Part shown: positions 34,946 through 43,261 of the stretch, in pieces
Layout: each line of letters starts with the position of its first letter
Position numbering within the stretch: position 1 is the stretch's first letter
Source: Flagellimonas oceani
Lineage (GTDB): Bacteria > Bacteroidota > Bacteroidia > Flavobacteriales > Flavobacteriaceae
NCBI RefSeq assembly: GCF_011068285.1
Contig: NZ_CP049616.1
Span: 1,468,501-1,532,500 of the forward strand
Reading direction: 5' to 3'
Length of the DNA: 64,000 bases
The notes under the pieces: model-generated
What the model was told of the DNA's origin: nothing
What the model saw: the letters and a program-made list of their open reading frames with translations, nothing else
Databases searched by the model: none
Position numbers and translations under genes: made by a program

Positions 34946-36405
34946 TGGGCGTTGTTTTAAAACAATCCATACAAAATACGGTGGTAACGTATCTGGGGTT
35001 CCTTTTTGGGGCCATCAATACGCTTTTTCTTTACATCAAAATTCTCCCTGATCAATACTACGGACTTGTAACTTTTATTTTGGCCTCGGGCGCCATTTTA
35101 ATGCCATTGATGGCCTTTGGGGTGCACAATACCTTGGTGAAATTCTATAGCAATCATCAAGAGGTGGAAAAGGACGGTTTTTTTACTTTGATGTTGTTGA
35201 TTCCCTTATTGGGAATATTGCCCGTAGCTTTGGTCGGTTTGATTTGGTACGACCCCATCGGGGATTGGGTATCACAAGTGAACCCTATGGTGAAGGACTA
35301 CCTTTGGTATGTATTCTTTGTAGGATTGGCCATGGCCTATTTTGAGGTGTTCTATGCATGGTGCCGGGTATACCTTAAATCGGTTTTTGGCAATTTTATG
35401 AAGGAGGTTTTCGCAAGGGTGGGGGTATCCATTTTGCTGATCCTTTTTTATTTTGACGTGATTTCGCTGGATAGTTTTTTTAAATGTTTGGTGGGGTTGT
35501 ATGTATTGCGAACGGTCATCATCAAAATTTATGCGTTTACCCTTCGGATGCCCAAACTGGATTTTAAGTTTCCACCCTATACCAGAGAAATTCTTTCTTA
35601 TTCCTTCTTGATTATTTTGGGCGGTTCTGCCGCTTTGATACTGCTAGAAATCGACAAAGTAATGCTGAACCAATTTATCAGTATCGAGAATGTGGCGTAT
35701 TACGGGGTCTCGGTCTATATTGCCACGGTGATCATTGTCCCTTCACGGGCGATGCACCAGATAACCTATCCGCTTACTGCCGAACTTTTGAATGTTGGAG
35801 ATATTGTGGAATTGGATAAGTTGTACAAAAAAAGCTCATTGACCTTGTTTATTGCTTCGGGCATCTTGTTTGTATTGATCATTCTCAACCTGAACGATTT
35901 GTATTTGATGTTGCCCGAGAATTATAGAAACGGTTTTACCATTGTGTTTTTGATTGGGTTGGCCAAGGTGATGGATTCCGTTTTGGGGAACATTAATTCT
36001 ATTTTGTACAATTCTGATTACTACAAAACGGTACTTGTATTTGGGGTGTGCTTAGCTGCTTTGACCATTCTCCTCAACTATTTGCTGATTCCAAGGTTGG
36101 GCTTGGAAGGGGCTGCTTTAGCAAGTTTTGTATCCATTTTTATATTCAATTTGGTGAAGGTCGTTTTTGTAAAGATGAAGTTTGGCATTATGCCATTTAC
36201 CTCGGCCACGTTTAAGGTTTTTACCACGTTGGTGCTATTGGCCGTGCTGTTCGACCTTTTGCAATTTCAGTTTCACCCCATCATAAATATTGGACTTAAA
36301 TCTTTGCTTGTGGTGGTGATGTATGTTGGTATTCTGTATCGTTTCAATATATCGGAAGATGTTACTGGATTCCTTTCCAAATGGTTCAAAAAAAATACCC
36401 CGTAG
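34945..36405 (+). CDS. Polysaccharide flippase-type membrane protein (MOP superfamily)
   Basis: 486 residues with about 12-14 predicted transmembrane segments and the loop-poor organisation of Wzx/RfbX proteins. It starts GVVLKQSIQNTVVTYLGFLFGAINTLFLY, the normal first helix pair. It is expected to flip lipid-linked sugars across the inner membrane. It overlaps the glycosyltransferase gene by one base. The last codons form part of a hairpin that acts as terminator for the opposite-strand gene. Probably the end of the DUF4834-YfhO-GT4-flippase operon. Confidence 0.87.
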   Translation: MGVVLKQSIQNTVVTYLGFLFGAINTLFLYIKILPDQYYGLVTFILASGAILMPLMAFGVHNTLVKFYSNHQEVEKDGFFTLMLLIPLLGILPVALVGLIWYDPIGDWVSQVNPMVKDYLWYVFFVGLAMAYFEVFYAWCRVYLKSVFGNFMKEVFARVGVSILLILFYFDVISLDSFFKCLVGLYVLRTVIIKIYAFTLRMPKLDFKFPPYTREILSYSFLIILGGSAALILLEIDKVMLNQFISIENVAYYGVSVYIATVIIVPSRAMHQITYPLTAELLNVGDIVELDKLYKKSSLTLFIASGILFVLIILNLNDLYLMLPENYRNGFTIVFLIGLAKVMDSVLGNINSILYNSDYYKTVLVFGVCLAALTILLNYLLIPRLGLEGAALASFVSIFIFNLVKVVFVKMKFGIMPFTSATFKVFTTLVLLAVLFDLLQFQFHPIINIGLKSLLVVVMYVGILYRFNISEDVTGFLSKWFKKNTP

Positions 36406-36428
36406 CGGATAAATCCAACTACGGGGTA
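36388..36428 (-). terminator. Terminator for the basic-tail gene, overlapping the flippase stop
   Basis: Perfect 10-bp stem TACCCCGTAG (36396-36405) with CTACGGGGTA (36419-36428). Read on the minus strand it is followed by eight T residues, so it terminates the gene ending at 36457. The left arm is the final codons and stop of the flippase gene. Confidence 0.85.
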
Positions 36429-36456
36429 AACAACTAACCAACCTAAAAACTTATTT

Positions 36457-37671
36457 TTAATTATTTCTTCTAGAAGAACCTCTGGAGCTACTTGTTCTGG
36501 CACTGCTTTTTCTTGCAGTTGTACTTCTGCTCACACTTGGCCTAGAACTGCTCTTTCTGCTTACAGTGCTTTTTCTAACACTGGGGCTAGAGCTTCTGGA
36601 AACGGCTTTCCTTGAAGTAGAGCTCCCTCTGCTAACCGTAGACCTACTTGGTGTTCTCGCTGTGGTCTGGGGCTTTCTGTAGGTACTCTGTGCAGAACGT
36701 TTTACCGTTCTGCTACTGGTACGGGGTGCTGCTTTTCTAACATCGGAGCTCCTACTATTGGATGCTCTGGTGGCTTTATTATTGGAAGCCGTGGTTCTAC
36801 TAGATCTTGTTACATTATTTGAATTTCTGTTTACATTGCTTCTAGAGTCCCTTGTGGCTACTGTCTGCCTTTTAACAGTATTGCTTGAACGGTTCACCGT
36901 TGTGTTTCCTCTACGCGAAGCATTGTTGGAAACTGTGGCATTGCTTCTGCCATAATCGCCTCTTCTAATGGTGTTGTCCCTAACGGCAACCCTTCTATCA
37001 TTTCTATAGATATTTTCCCTTCTATAGGTATTGTTGTTTCTGTACACCTTGCCCAATCTGGCATAGGCACGTCTGGTGTTATGTCTATAAGGCGCATAAT
37101 ACGTATATCTAACGGGTCTGTAATACCTTCTATAGGGTCTTGCGTACACATTACAGAATCCTACGGCAGGTCTTGCAAAATATCTATGGAACGGTCTGTA
37201 TACGTATCCTCTGTTGTAGATATTAATGTACCCTGTATAGTGGCTAAAAACACCTCCGTTATAATAAACGTGCAAGCCACCGATTCTACGAACCCTACCA
37301 TTGTTGTACCATATATCCACGTTACCAATTTGAGAAACACGACCGTAATAGTCATAAAAAATGGGTGTGTTTTCTACTTGGATCACGGCGCCATAGTCGT
37401 CATACTGAACAAATGGATTGTAGTTGTATCCCGAATTAAAGGTGATCCCAACATTTCCAATTTGCGCTCCAACGCCTACATTGACCCTATTATCTATGTA
37501 AAAGTCGAACTCACCATCTGGATACACCGAGAAGGTTACGCCATCTTCCACAAAAATGAAAGAATTTCCATATCTGTAATTGGTGGCAGTGGCCGCTGTG
37601 TTCGTTATTTCTGCTTGGATACTTGGTATTCCAAAAAGAACCGCTGTTATAATGAGTACTAACTTTTTCAT
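36457..37671 (-). CDS. Exported protein with long Arg/Ser/Thr-rich basic tail
   Basis: 404 residues. A signal peptide (about 1-20, ending QAEI) precedes a beta-rich aromatic domain (about 25-170) with repeated short strands such as GNVDIWYNNGRVRRIGGLHVYYNGG. From about residue 170 the protein becomes Tyr/Arg-rich, and from about 225 to the end it is a low-complexity tail of Ser, Arg, Thr, Asn and Lys, with many SSR/SRS/RSS units and almost no acidic residues. The tail looks like a histone H1- or protamine-type polycation, yet the protein is exported. Possible roles are binding of DNA, acidic polysaccharide or peptidoglycan; none is shown. Confidence 0.75.
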   Translation of the reverse strand: MKKLVLIITAVLFGIPSIQAEITNTAATATNYRYGNSFIFVEDGVTFSVYPDGEFDFYIDNRVNVGVGAQIGNVGITFNSGYNYNPFVQYDDYGAVIQVENTPIFYDYYGRVSQIGNVDIWYNNGRVRRIGGLHVYYNGGVFSHYTGYINIYNRGYVYRPFHRYFARPAVGFCNVYARPYRRYYRPVRYTYYAPYRHNTRRAYARLGKVYRNNNTYRRENIYRNDRRVAVRDNTIRRGDYGRSNATVSNNASRRGNTTVNRSSNTVKRQTVATRDSRSNVNRNSNNVTRSSRTTASNNKATRASNSRSSDVRKAAPRTSSRTVKRSAQSTYRKPQTTARTPSRSTVSRGSSTSRKAVSRSSSPSVRKSTVSRKSSSRPSVSRSTTARKSSARTSSSRGSSRRNN

Positions 37672-37725
37672 AATACAAGGTTTTAAGTTCTAGATGCAAC
37701 TATTTACATCCACCCTGTATAAAGC

Positions 37726-37758
37726 AATCAGCGTGCCAAAAAATATAACACGCTGATT
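37726..37758 (-). terminator. Possible terminator after adhesin module 1
   Basis: 10-bp perfect stem AATCAGCGTG/CACGCTGATT with a 13-base loop, 30 bases after the stop at 37788. No clear T run follows on the minus strand, so this is weak. Confidence 0.45.
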
Positions 37759-37787
37759 TTCAATCTAAAAAAACTTAAAAAAGATAC

Positions 37788-39701
37788 TTATTTAATTATA
37801 AACATCGATCTACGGTTCAATTGATGGGCTTCTTCCGAGCATTTTTCACCATTGGAACAGTTGTTGATCAATTGTGATTCTCCATAGCCTTTAGAAGTCA
37901 ATCTTTTACGGTCAATTCCTTTTTCAACAAGCCATTCAAGGGTAGATTTGGCCCTTCTTTCGGATAGCTGCATATTGTAATTGTCGTCCCCTCTGGAATC
38001 GGTGTGGGATTCTATATGGATGTTCAATTGTGGATATTGCTTCATGGCCTGTAATATTTTGGCCAATTCCACCTCTGCATCCGGACGGATGTTATGCTTG
38101 TCAAAATCAAAGTAGATGGGCTGTAGATCTAATCTGCATCCCAAATCGTTGACAGGGCAATCGGGTGGGGTAAGGGCGATGTTTACTTGCAGCATCATAG
38201 CACCTTCCGGAGTTGTGACCACTTTTTCTTGTGGCAAGTATTCTTTCTCGTCATTGGATGCCCTTACTACGTATTGATTATTGCAATCTATGTCCTCTTC
38301 AAATTTATAGTTGCCGTTAGCTTCGGTAACCTGCTGGGATACTACCTTGTTGTCCTTGTCCAATAAGTATACGGTGGAACCTTGAAGTGGTTCTCCGGTT
38401 TTGGCATCGGTAATGGCCCCATAAAAAACAGGGTTACAGTTTTCGGCAACAAGATAAATATCATCGAAACTGCTGCCTCCTTGGCCGTCCCGATTTGAGG
38501 AAAGATATCCCACTTTTGCTTTTTCGTTTATAATAAACCCAAAATCATCTTGGTTTGAATTTATAGGCTGTCCCAGATTTTTGATGGACTCCTTATTTAT
38601 TTGACCCAGCGGCACCATGAATATATCCAAACCACCCAGCCCCAAATGACCATCACTGGAAAAAAAGAGTTTATTGTCGTCGCTGACAAAAGGAAAAGTC
38701 TCCCTCTCCGATGTATTGATCTGTGGTCCCAGATTTACGGGCGCTCCATAAGTTCCATTTGCCAGAATATCCACATACCAAAGGTCGGAAGACCCAAGCC
38801 CCCCTTCTCTGTTGGAAGAAAAATATAAACGGTTTTCTTCTGGGTTTAGCGCAGGATGGGCAGTTGAATAGGAATGGTTGTTAAAGGGAAGTTCCACCAC
38901 ATTGCCCCAAGTGTTATCCTCCTTTAATGTGGCCTTGTAGATCTTAAGGCTCACCAATCGTTGCTTGCCCCGTTTCTTTTTACCGTTAATGTAATTGTTC
39001 CGGGTAAAGTAAATGGTTTTGCCATCTTTGGTGAACACTGCAGAGGATTCGTGATAGGGGGAATTTACGTCGCCTTCCAATTTTTTTATTTGGATCAATT
39101 TACCGTCCTCGCCCAGTTCTGCTTCAAACAGATCTAGGTAGGGTAGTCCGTTCCAATCGTGTATTTTACTGCCTTCGGTATTTATGGAAGAAGAAGCAAA
39201 TACGATCTTGCTTCCAAAGTAGGAAGGCCCAAAATCCGACCCATCCATACCCTCCGTAATGTTTATGACTTGGTATTGATTACTGCTTGTATTGGCCAAT
39301 TCTTGAAAAGATTCCCAATTATAGGAGGACTCCCCGGAAGATGCTGTATATTTCTGCATCAAGGATCTGGACTCTTCCATTTTACCAATACTTTTTAAGC
39401 TCTGTGCGGCTCTGTAATAGTAATCGGCGCCGACCTCATCTGGATAGGTTTCTACCAATTTGACATACCAAACAGCAGCTTCGCCATATTCACTATTAAA
39501 GTAATAGGTGTCGCCCAATTTTTTAAAGATCTGTGCAGAGGTATAACCGTCCTCGACGACGCTCAAATATATTTTTCGGGCATCGATATAGTCATAATTA
39601 AAAAATTCTTCGTTCGCCTTTTTAATCTTGTTTTCTTGTGCAAGGCCAACCTGCGCTATACATATAATGGTAAGGATTTGAATGATTTTTTTTGTGGTCA
39701 T
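37788..39701 (-). CDS. OmpA-family protein with TPR and PD40 repeats, adhesin module 1
   Basis: 637 residues: signal peptide (about 1-21, ending AQE), TPR-like helices (about 25-120, KLGDTYYFNSEYGEAAVWYVKLVE), a PD40/WD40-like beta-propeller (about 150-410, with repeated NRLYFSSNREGGLGSSDLWYV-type blades), a carboxypeptidase-regulatory-like sandwich (about 425-495, GAITDAKTGEPLQGSTVYLLD) and a C-terminal OmpA domain (about 515-637) with the peptidoglycan motif HTDSRGDDNYNMQLSERRA. Proteins of this architecture anchor type IX-secreted adhesins to peptidoglycan. Last gene of the first module, 10 bases downstream of the PorP/SprF gene. Confidence 0.9.
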   Translation of the reverse strand: MTTKKIIQILTIICIAQVGLAQENKIKKANEEFFNYDYIDARKIYLSVVEDGYTSAQIFKKLGDTYYFNSEYGEAAVWYVKLVETYPDEVGADYYYRAAQSLKSIGKMEESRSLMQKYTASSGESSYNWESFQELANTSSNQYQVINITEGMDGSDFGPSYFGSKIVFASSSINTEGSKIHDWNGLPYLDLFEAELGEDGKLIQIKKLEGDVNSPYHESSAVFTKDGKTIYFTRNNYINGKKKRGKQRLVSLKIYKATLKEDNTWGNVVELPFNNHSYSTAHPALNPEENRLYFSSNREGGLGSSDLWYVDILANGTYGAPVNLGPQINTSERETFPFVSDDNKLFFSSDGHLGLGGLDIFMVPLGQINKESIKNLGQPINSNQDDFGFIINEKAKVGYLSSNRDGQGGSSFDDIYLVAENCNPVFYGAITDAKTGEPLQGSTVYLLDKDNKVVSQQVTEANGNYKFEEDIDCNNQYVVRASNDEKEYLPQEKVVTTPEGAMMLQVNIALTPPDCPVNDLGCRLDLQPIYFDFDKHNIRPDAEVELAKILQAMKQYPQLNIHIESHTDSRGDDNYNMQLSERRAKSTLEWLVEKGIDRKRLTSKGYGESQLINNCSNGEKCSEEAHQLNRRSMFIIK

Positions 39702-39711
39702 AGCTATGGTA

Positions 39712-40692
39712 TTAGAAGAATCTAGGGGTTACTACACGGTCTGATTTATTGAACAGGTCGAAGCGAAGGAACACTTCGTAAGATCCATTGCTGAACTGTT
39801 CTATCTCGGTGGATTGGTAATCGTATGCAAATCCCGCAAAAAAGTTATCGGTAATTTGGAATCCTGCAAGGCCGCTAATGGAAGCGCTCCAACGGTAGGA
39901 TGCACCGAGCGTTAACTTTTCATGAATCAGGAAATTTGCCGATAAATCCCACTGCAAAGGTGCACCGCTCACGTATTTTACAAGTGTCGCGGGTTTAAAC
40001 TTAAGATTTTGGTTCAGGTCGAAGACGTAACCGGCAATAAGAAAATAGTGCAGGCGCTCTATGGCAATGTCCTCTGTATCGGCGTTTTCCAAATTACTAT
40101 CATCAAAATGTTTGGAGTTCAAAAAGTTGGGCACCGAAATACCTGCATAAAATTTTTCGTTGTTCAGATAGATTCCAGCTCCAACCTGCGGGATTAGCGT
40201 ATTGTCCACATTACTTTGAAAGAACTGATCGTTTTCCGCATAAATATTGAGCAGCGAATAATCTACGTTCAGCATGTCCAATCCAGCTTTTAGCCCCATA
40301 GATAGTTTGGTTTCCAATCCAACATTTATCCGGTAGGCGTAATCCACCACAACATTGGATTCCACAAGGGGATCGATCCTATCGTGAACTATAGATAGGC
40401 CAAGCCCCATATTTTTATAAAGTCCGATCGGGGAGTTTACCGTGAAGGTTGCGGTTTGTGGCGCTCCTTCAAAGCCTACCCATTGTGTTCTTCCCAACAG
40501 GCCAAAGCTCAATACCTCCCTTGAACCTGCATAGGCCGGGTTCACCACTTGGGTGTTGTACATGTACTGGGTGTATTGCGGGTCTTGTTGGGCATTTATG
40601 CCAACTGTGGTCAAGAGCAACATAAGAATGCAGATGTATGGTATTACTGGCATTTTAATGGGCTTCATCAACTTTTCTACTTGATTCTTCAT
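39712..40692 (-). CDS. PorP/SprF-family outer-membrane protein, module 1
   Basis: 326 residues. A signal peptide precedes the hallmark start QQDPQYTQYMYNTQVVNPAYAGS of PorP/SprF proteins (about residues 35-57), then a 14-strand-type barrel pattern to the terminal RFDLFNKSDRVVTPRFF. In Flavobacterium, SprF is required to export and attach the SprB adhesin; PorP/SprF paralogues next to adhesins with a type B C-terminal domain are thought to be specific partners. It starts 20 bases after the adhesin gene. Homologous to the protein at 45211-46173. Confidence 0.92.
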   Translation of the reverse strand: MKNQVEKLMKPIKMPVIPYICILMLLLTTVGINAQQDPQYTQYMYNTQVVNPAYAGSREVLSFGLLGRTQWVGFEGAPQTATFTVNSPIGLYKNMGLGLSIVHDRIDPLVESNVVVDYAYRINVGLETKLSMGLKAGLDMLNVDYSLLNIYAENDQFFQSNVDNTLIPQVGAGIYLNNEKFYAGISVPNFLNSKHFDDSNLENADTEDIAIERLHYFLIAGYVFDLNQNLKFKPATLVKYVSGAPLQWDLSANFLIHEKLTLGASYRWSASISGLAGFQITDNFFAGFAYDYQSTEIEQFSNGSYEVFLRFDLFNKSDRVVTPRFF

Positions 40693-40711
40693 TTATATTG
40701 ATTGCTATTTT

Positions 40712-42781
40712 TTATCCTCGATTAATGTATAGGTACCCTGTATATTCTGCTTCGCCCGGGTTGTTCCCGGTAAAGGTTAGAATGTAGAAGTAGGTACCAC
40801 TTGGTAGTTCTTCGTTCTTTCTTACCGTGACTCTACCATCGGAAATTCCGTAGAATAGATCATTGCCCTGTCCATAGCCTTCCTTTTCATAGACCATTAC
40901 ACCCCATCTGTTGAATATCTGCAGTTTGTTTTGCGGATAGATTTCTATGCCTTGGATAAAGAAAAAGTCGTTCAATCCATCCTCATTGGGTGTAATCCCA
41001 TTAAATATCTCAAAGCCAATTGGTTCACCAGGTTCACCGGGGCCTCCAGGATTATCTCCACCTGGGCATGCATCGACCGGAATATTTATTACGGTAGGTT
41101 CGTCTTCGGTATAGCTATCGTTATCCGATAAATCGTCATACTGAATATCCAAACCAAAAAGGGACGAAGTAGCACTGGCTTGGTTTACAAAGGAACCTGC
41201 ATCAATATCAACTTGTTGAATGTCGTAGGTGGCTTGATAGGTCCAGACCTCGTCAGGGGAGAGAACCCCATCGTTGTTTTCATCGCTAATGGGTCCCGCA
41301 ATCACACCACCCAACAATTCGTCGGTAAGCACCACATTTACCATGTCAATATCGGTAAGGTTGATAATGCTAAAGTTGTAAAGTATACTTTCGGCGCATT
41401 CATTATTATCGTTGTCAATAAGTGCCCCTTGTTTTATAAGTCCCAAACCAGATTCCGGATCGGGACTCCCATCTGTGCAGGAATCTTCGGGAACCGGAGT
41501 TCTTGTGAATTCGTCTTCAAACAAGCTGTCATCATCCGAAAGATCTTCCACCAAGCTATCGTCGGGGGCAAACCCGGATACTTCTGCCTGGTTAACGACC
41601 GAACTGTTATCGATATCCTCTTGGGTTATAGCATACAAAGCGAAGTAGGTCCATGTCTCGCCAACGGAAAGGATTCCATCATTGCCATCATCCGATACGG
41701 CCAAAGGCCCGGGAATTTCGCCGCCTAAAAGCTCATCTTCCAAGATAATGCCATCCAAATCGGCATTCCCCGTATTGGTCAAGGTGAATGTATAAAGAAT
41801 ACTTTCCAAACATCCATCGCCGTTGGCATCCACGACCACACCTTCTTTTATAAGTCCCATGTCCGGGGTTTGGCAGTGGAGAAGACTGATCACGGTCGGG
41901 GCATCGTCCAAAGGATCATCAAAGTGGGATAGGTCGCTTACCGTTACATCGGGTTTTCCGTCTACATTGGCCGTAACCTCTGCTTGGTTTTCCACTATTC
42001 CATTGGCTATATCTTCTGGTTGTATCTCATAAACGTATTGATAGACCCAAGTTTCGTTTAAATCCAGCTTGCCATTGGTATTACTATCACCTTCTTCTGG
42101 CCCAACTATTTCACCGCCCAAAAGAGGGTCTGTCAAGATTGGATTTTCTAATACTTGTTGTCCTTGATTGGTAACTATAAAATTGTAAAATATGTATACA
42201 CACCCCAGTCCACCTTGATCTAGATCATTAGTGGCAAATCCTTGTTTTACGACAGCTATTCCGCCTTGGCAAAAAGTTAAATCTATTTCGCTCGTGTCCA
42301 AGTCTGATACAGTAACGCCCGGTTGTCCTTGAACCTCAGCGGTTACATCGGCCTCACTGGCTACTTGTCCACTATTGATGTCTGCAGATTGGATAGTATA
42401 GAGTGCTGAATATTCCCAGACTTCATCAACATCCAATAAGTTGTTATTGTTATCGTCTCCACCATTAAAGCTTATTAAATCACCTAATACAGGTAGGGAA
42501 TGATTTAGATTTACATTTGTAAAAACCTCTCCATTAGTGCTGGTGTTGGTAATAGCAAAAGTGTAAAGAATATAATTACAACCTGGACCAGCATCAATAT
42601 CTTCGATGGCAATACCTGATTGTTCCAAAGTAATGGATGGAACCAGTTCGTGCGGGACATTTACGGAGGAATTGGCCGAACCATGGATACTTATACCCAA
42701 GGCGAACAACATTACAAGAATTTTTTGTCGACAATGCGGTATTGGTTTTACCTGTTTTTTTGGGGAGTCATTTTTTTTCAT
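40712..42781 (-). CDS. Type IX-secreted repeat adhesin with type B C-terminal domain, module 1
   Basis: 689 residues: signal peptide (about 1-37), four tandem DUF11-like beta-sandwich repeats of about 115-135 residues (about 50-580), a Gly/Pro linker and a C-terminal gliding-motility-associated domain (about 600-689) starting at IFNGITPNEDGLNDFF and ending TGYLYINRG. The terminal domain directs secretion by the type IX system and attachment through PorP/SprF. Repeats carry EF-hand-like DxNxDGxLxxxE segments (for example DENNDGVLSPDE). First gene of module 1, with the PorP/SprF and OmpA genes downstream. Probable surface adhesin for gliding or biofilm. Confidence 0.9.
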   Translation of the reverse strand: MKKNDSPKKQVKPIPHCRQKILVMLFALGISIHGSANSSVNVPHELVPSITLEQSGIAIEDIDAGPGCNYILYTFAITNTSTNGEVFTNVNLNHSLPVLGDLISFNGGDDNNNNLLDVDEVWEYSALYTIQSADINSGQVASEADVTAEVQGQPGVTVSDLDTSEIDLTFCQGGIAVVKQGFATNDLDQGGLGCVYIFYNFIVTNQGQQVLENPILTDPLLGGEIVGPEEGDSNTNGKLDLNETWVYQYVYEIQPEDIANGIVENQAEVTANVDGKPDVTVSDLSHFDDPLDDAPTVISLLHCQTPDMGLIKEGVVVDANGDGCLESILYTFTLTNTGNADLDGIILEDELLGGEIPGPLAVSDDGNDGILSVGETWTYFALYAITQEDIDNSSVVNQAEVSGFAPDDSLVEDLSDDDSLFEDEFTRTPVPEDSCTDGSPDPESGLGLIKQGALIDNDNNECAESILYNFSIINLTDIDMVNVVLTDELLGGVIAGPISDENNDGVLSPDEVWTYQATYDIQQVDIDAGSFVNQASATSSLFGLDIQYDDLSDNDSYTEDEPTVINIPVDACPGGDNPGGPGEPGEPIGFEIFNGITPNEDGLNDFFFIQGIEIYPQNKLQIFNRWGVMVYEKEGYGQGNDLFYGISDGRVTVRKNEELPSGTYFYILTFTGNNPGEAEYTGYLYINRG

Positions 42782-42924
42782 TTGGAAAGCTTTATGGTCA
42801 TATTGTGGAACGAATTAAATATTACAGGAGTTGGGTAGACCGCATCAATACAGTTTTTGATTGAAGTAGGTTGAAATCCCCATTTCCAACGCAAAAGAAA
42901 TGTATCTGGAGCATAGTTTGGAGC

Positions 42925-42955
42925 ACCAATTGACGATACCCCCATTTGGGTTTAT
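42925..42955 (-). promoter_or_regulatory. AATTGACG-type regulatory element upstream of adhesin 1
   Basis: The plus-strand ACCAATTGACGA (42925-42936) followed by a CCCC-rich spacer is shared with the region upstream of adhesin 2 at 53715-53746. Here the second 8-mer half-site is degenerate. It lies 144-174 bases before the adhesin 1 ATG. Confidence 0.45.
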
Positions 42956-43183
42956 GAATGGGCGTTTTGAATTGATATGTGAAAAAACAGACTTTGTAAT
43001 ATGAATCAAATGCGCAAAAATATTACGCTTAAAAAGTTGATTATCAGAAAGAAAAAACCTTCAAAAAAAGTAAGTTGCCTATATATTGCTTCCATATGTT
43101 GATTAAAACAGAAAGAGTAACAGCCAAACAATAATGGCGAACTAGTGGTTTGTCTATGTTTATCTTCGGAACACATATCCATA

Positions 43184-43207
43184 AAAAAATGGGGGCATTT
43201 GCCCCCT
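43184..43207 (-). terminator. Rho-independent terminator of adhesin module 2
   Basis: 7-bp perfect GC-rich stem GGGGGCA/TGCCCCC with loop TT. On the minus strand it is followed by seven T residues. It lies 55 bases after the stop at 43262. Confidence 0.9.
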
Positions 43208-43261
43208 GTATTCTCAACAGTTTCAAATTGTCGAGACTGTGTTCAACTATAATGTTTAAGG

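Larger units (their letters stand above)
42782..43261. other. Intergenic region between the two adhesin modules
   Basis: 480 bases with no gene I accept. It contains the promoter region of adhesin 1 with an AATTGACG box (42928-42935) shared with adhesin 2, and the terminator of module 2 (43184-43207). A 73-codon open frame across the terminator lacks start signals and is not supported. Confidence 0.7.
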
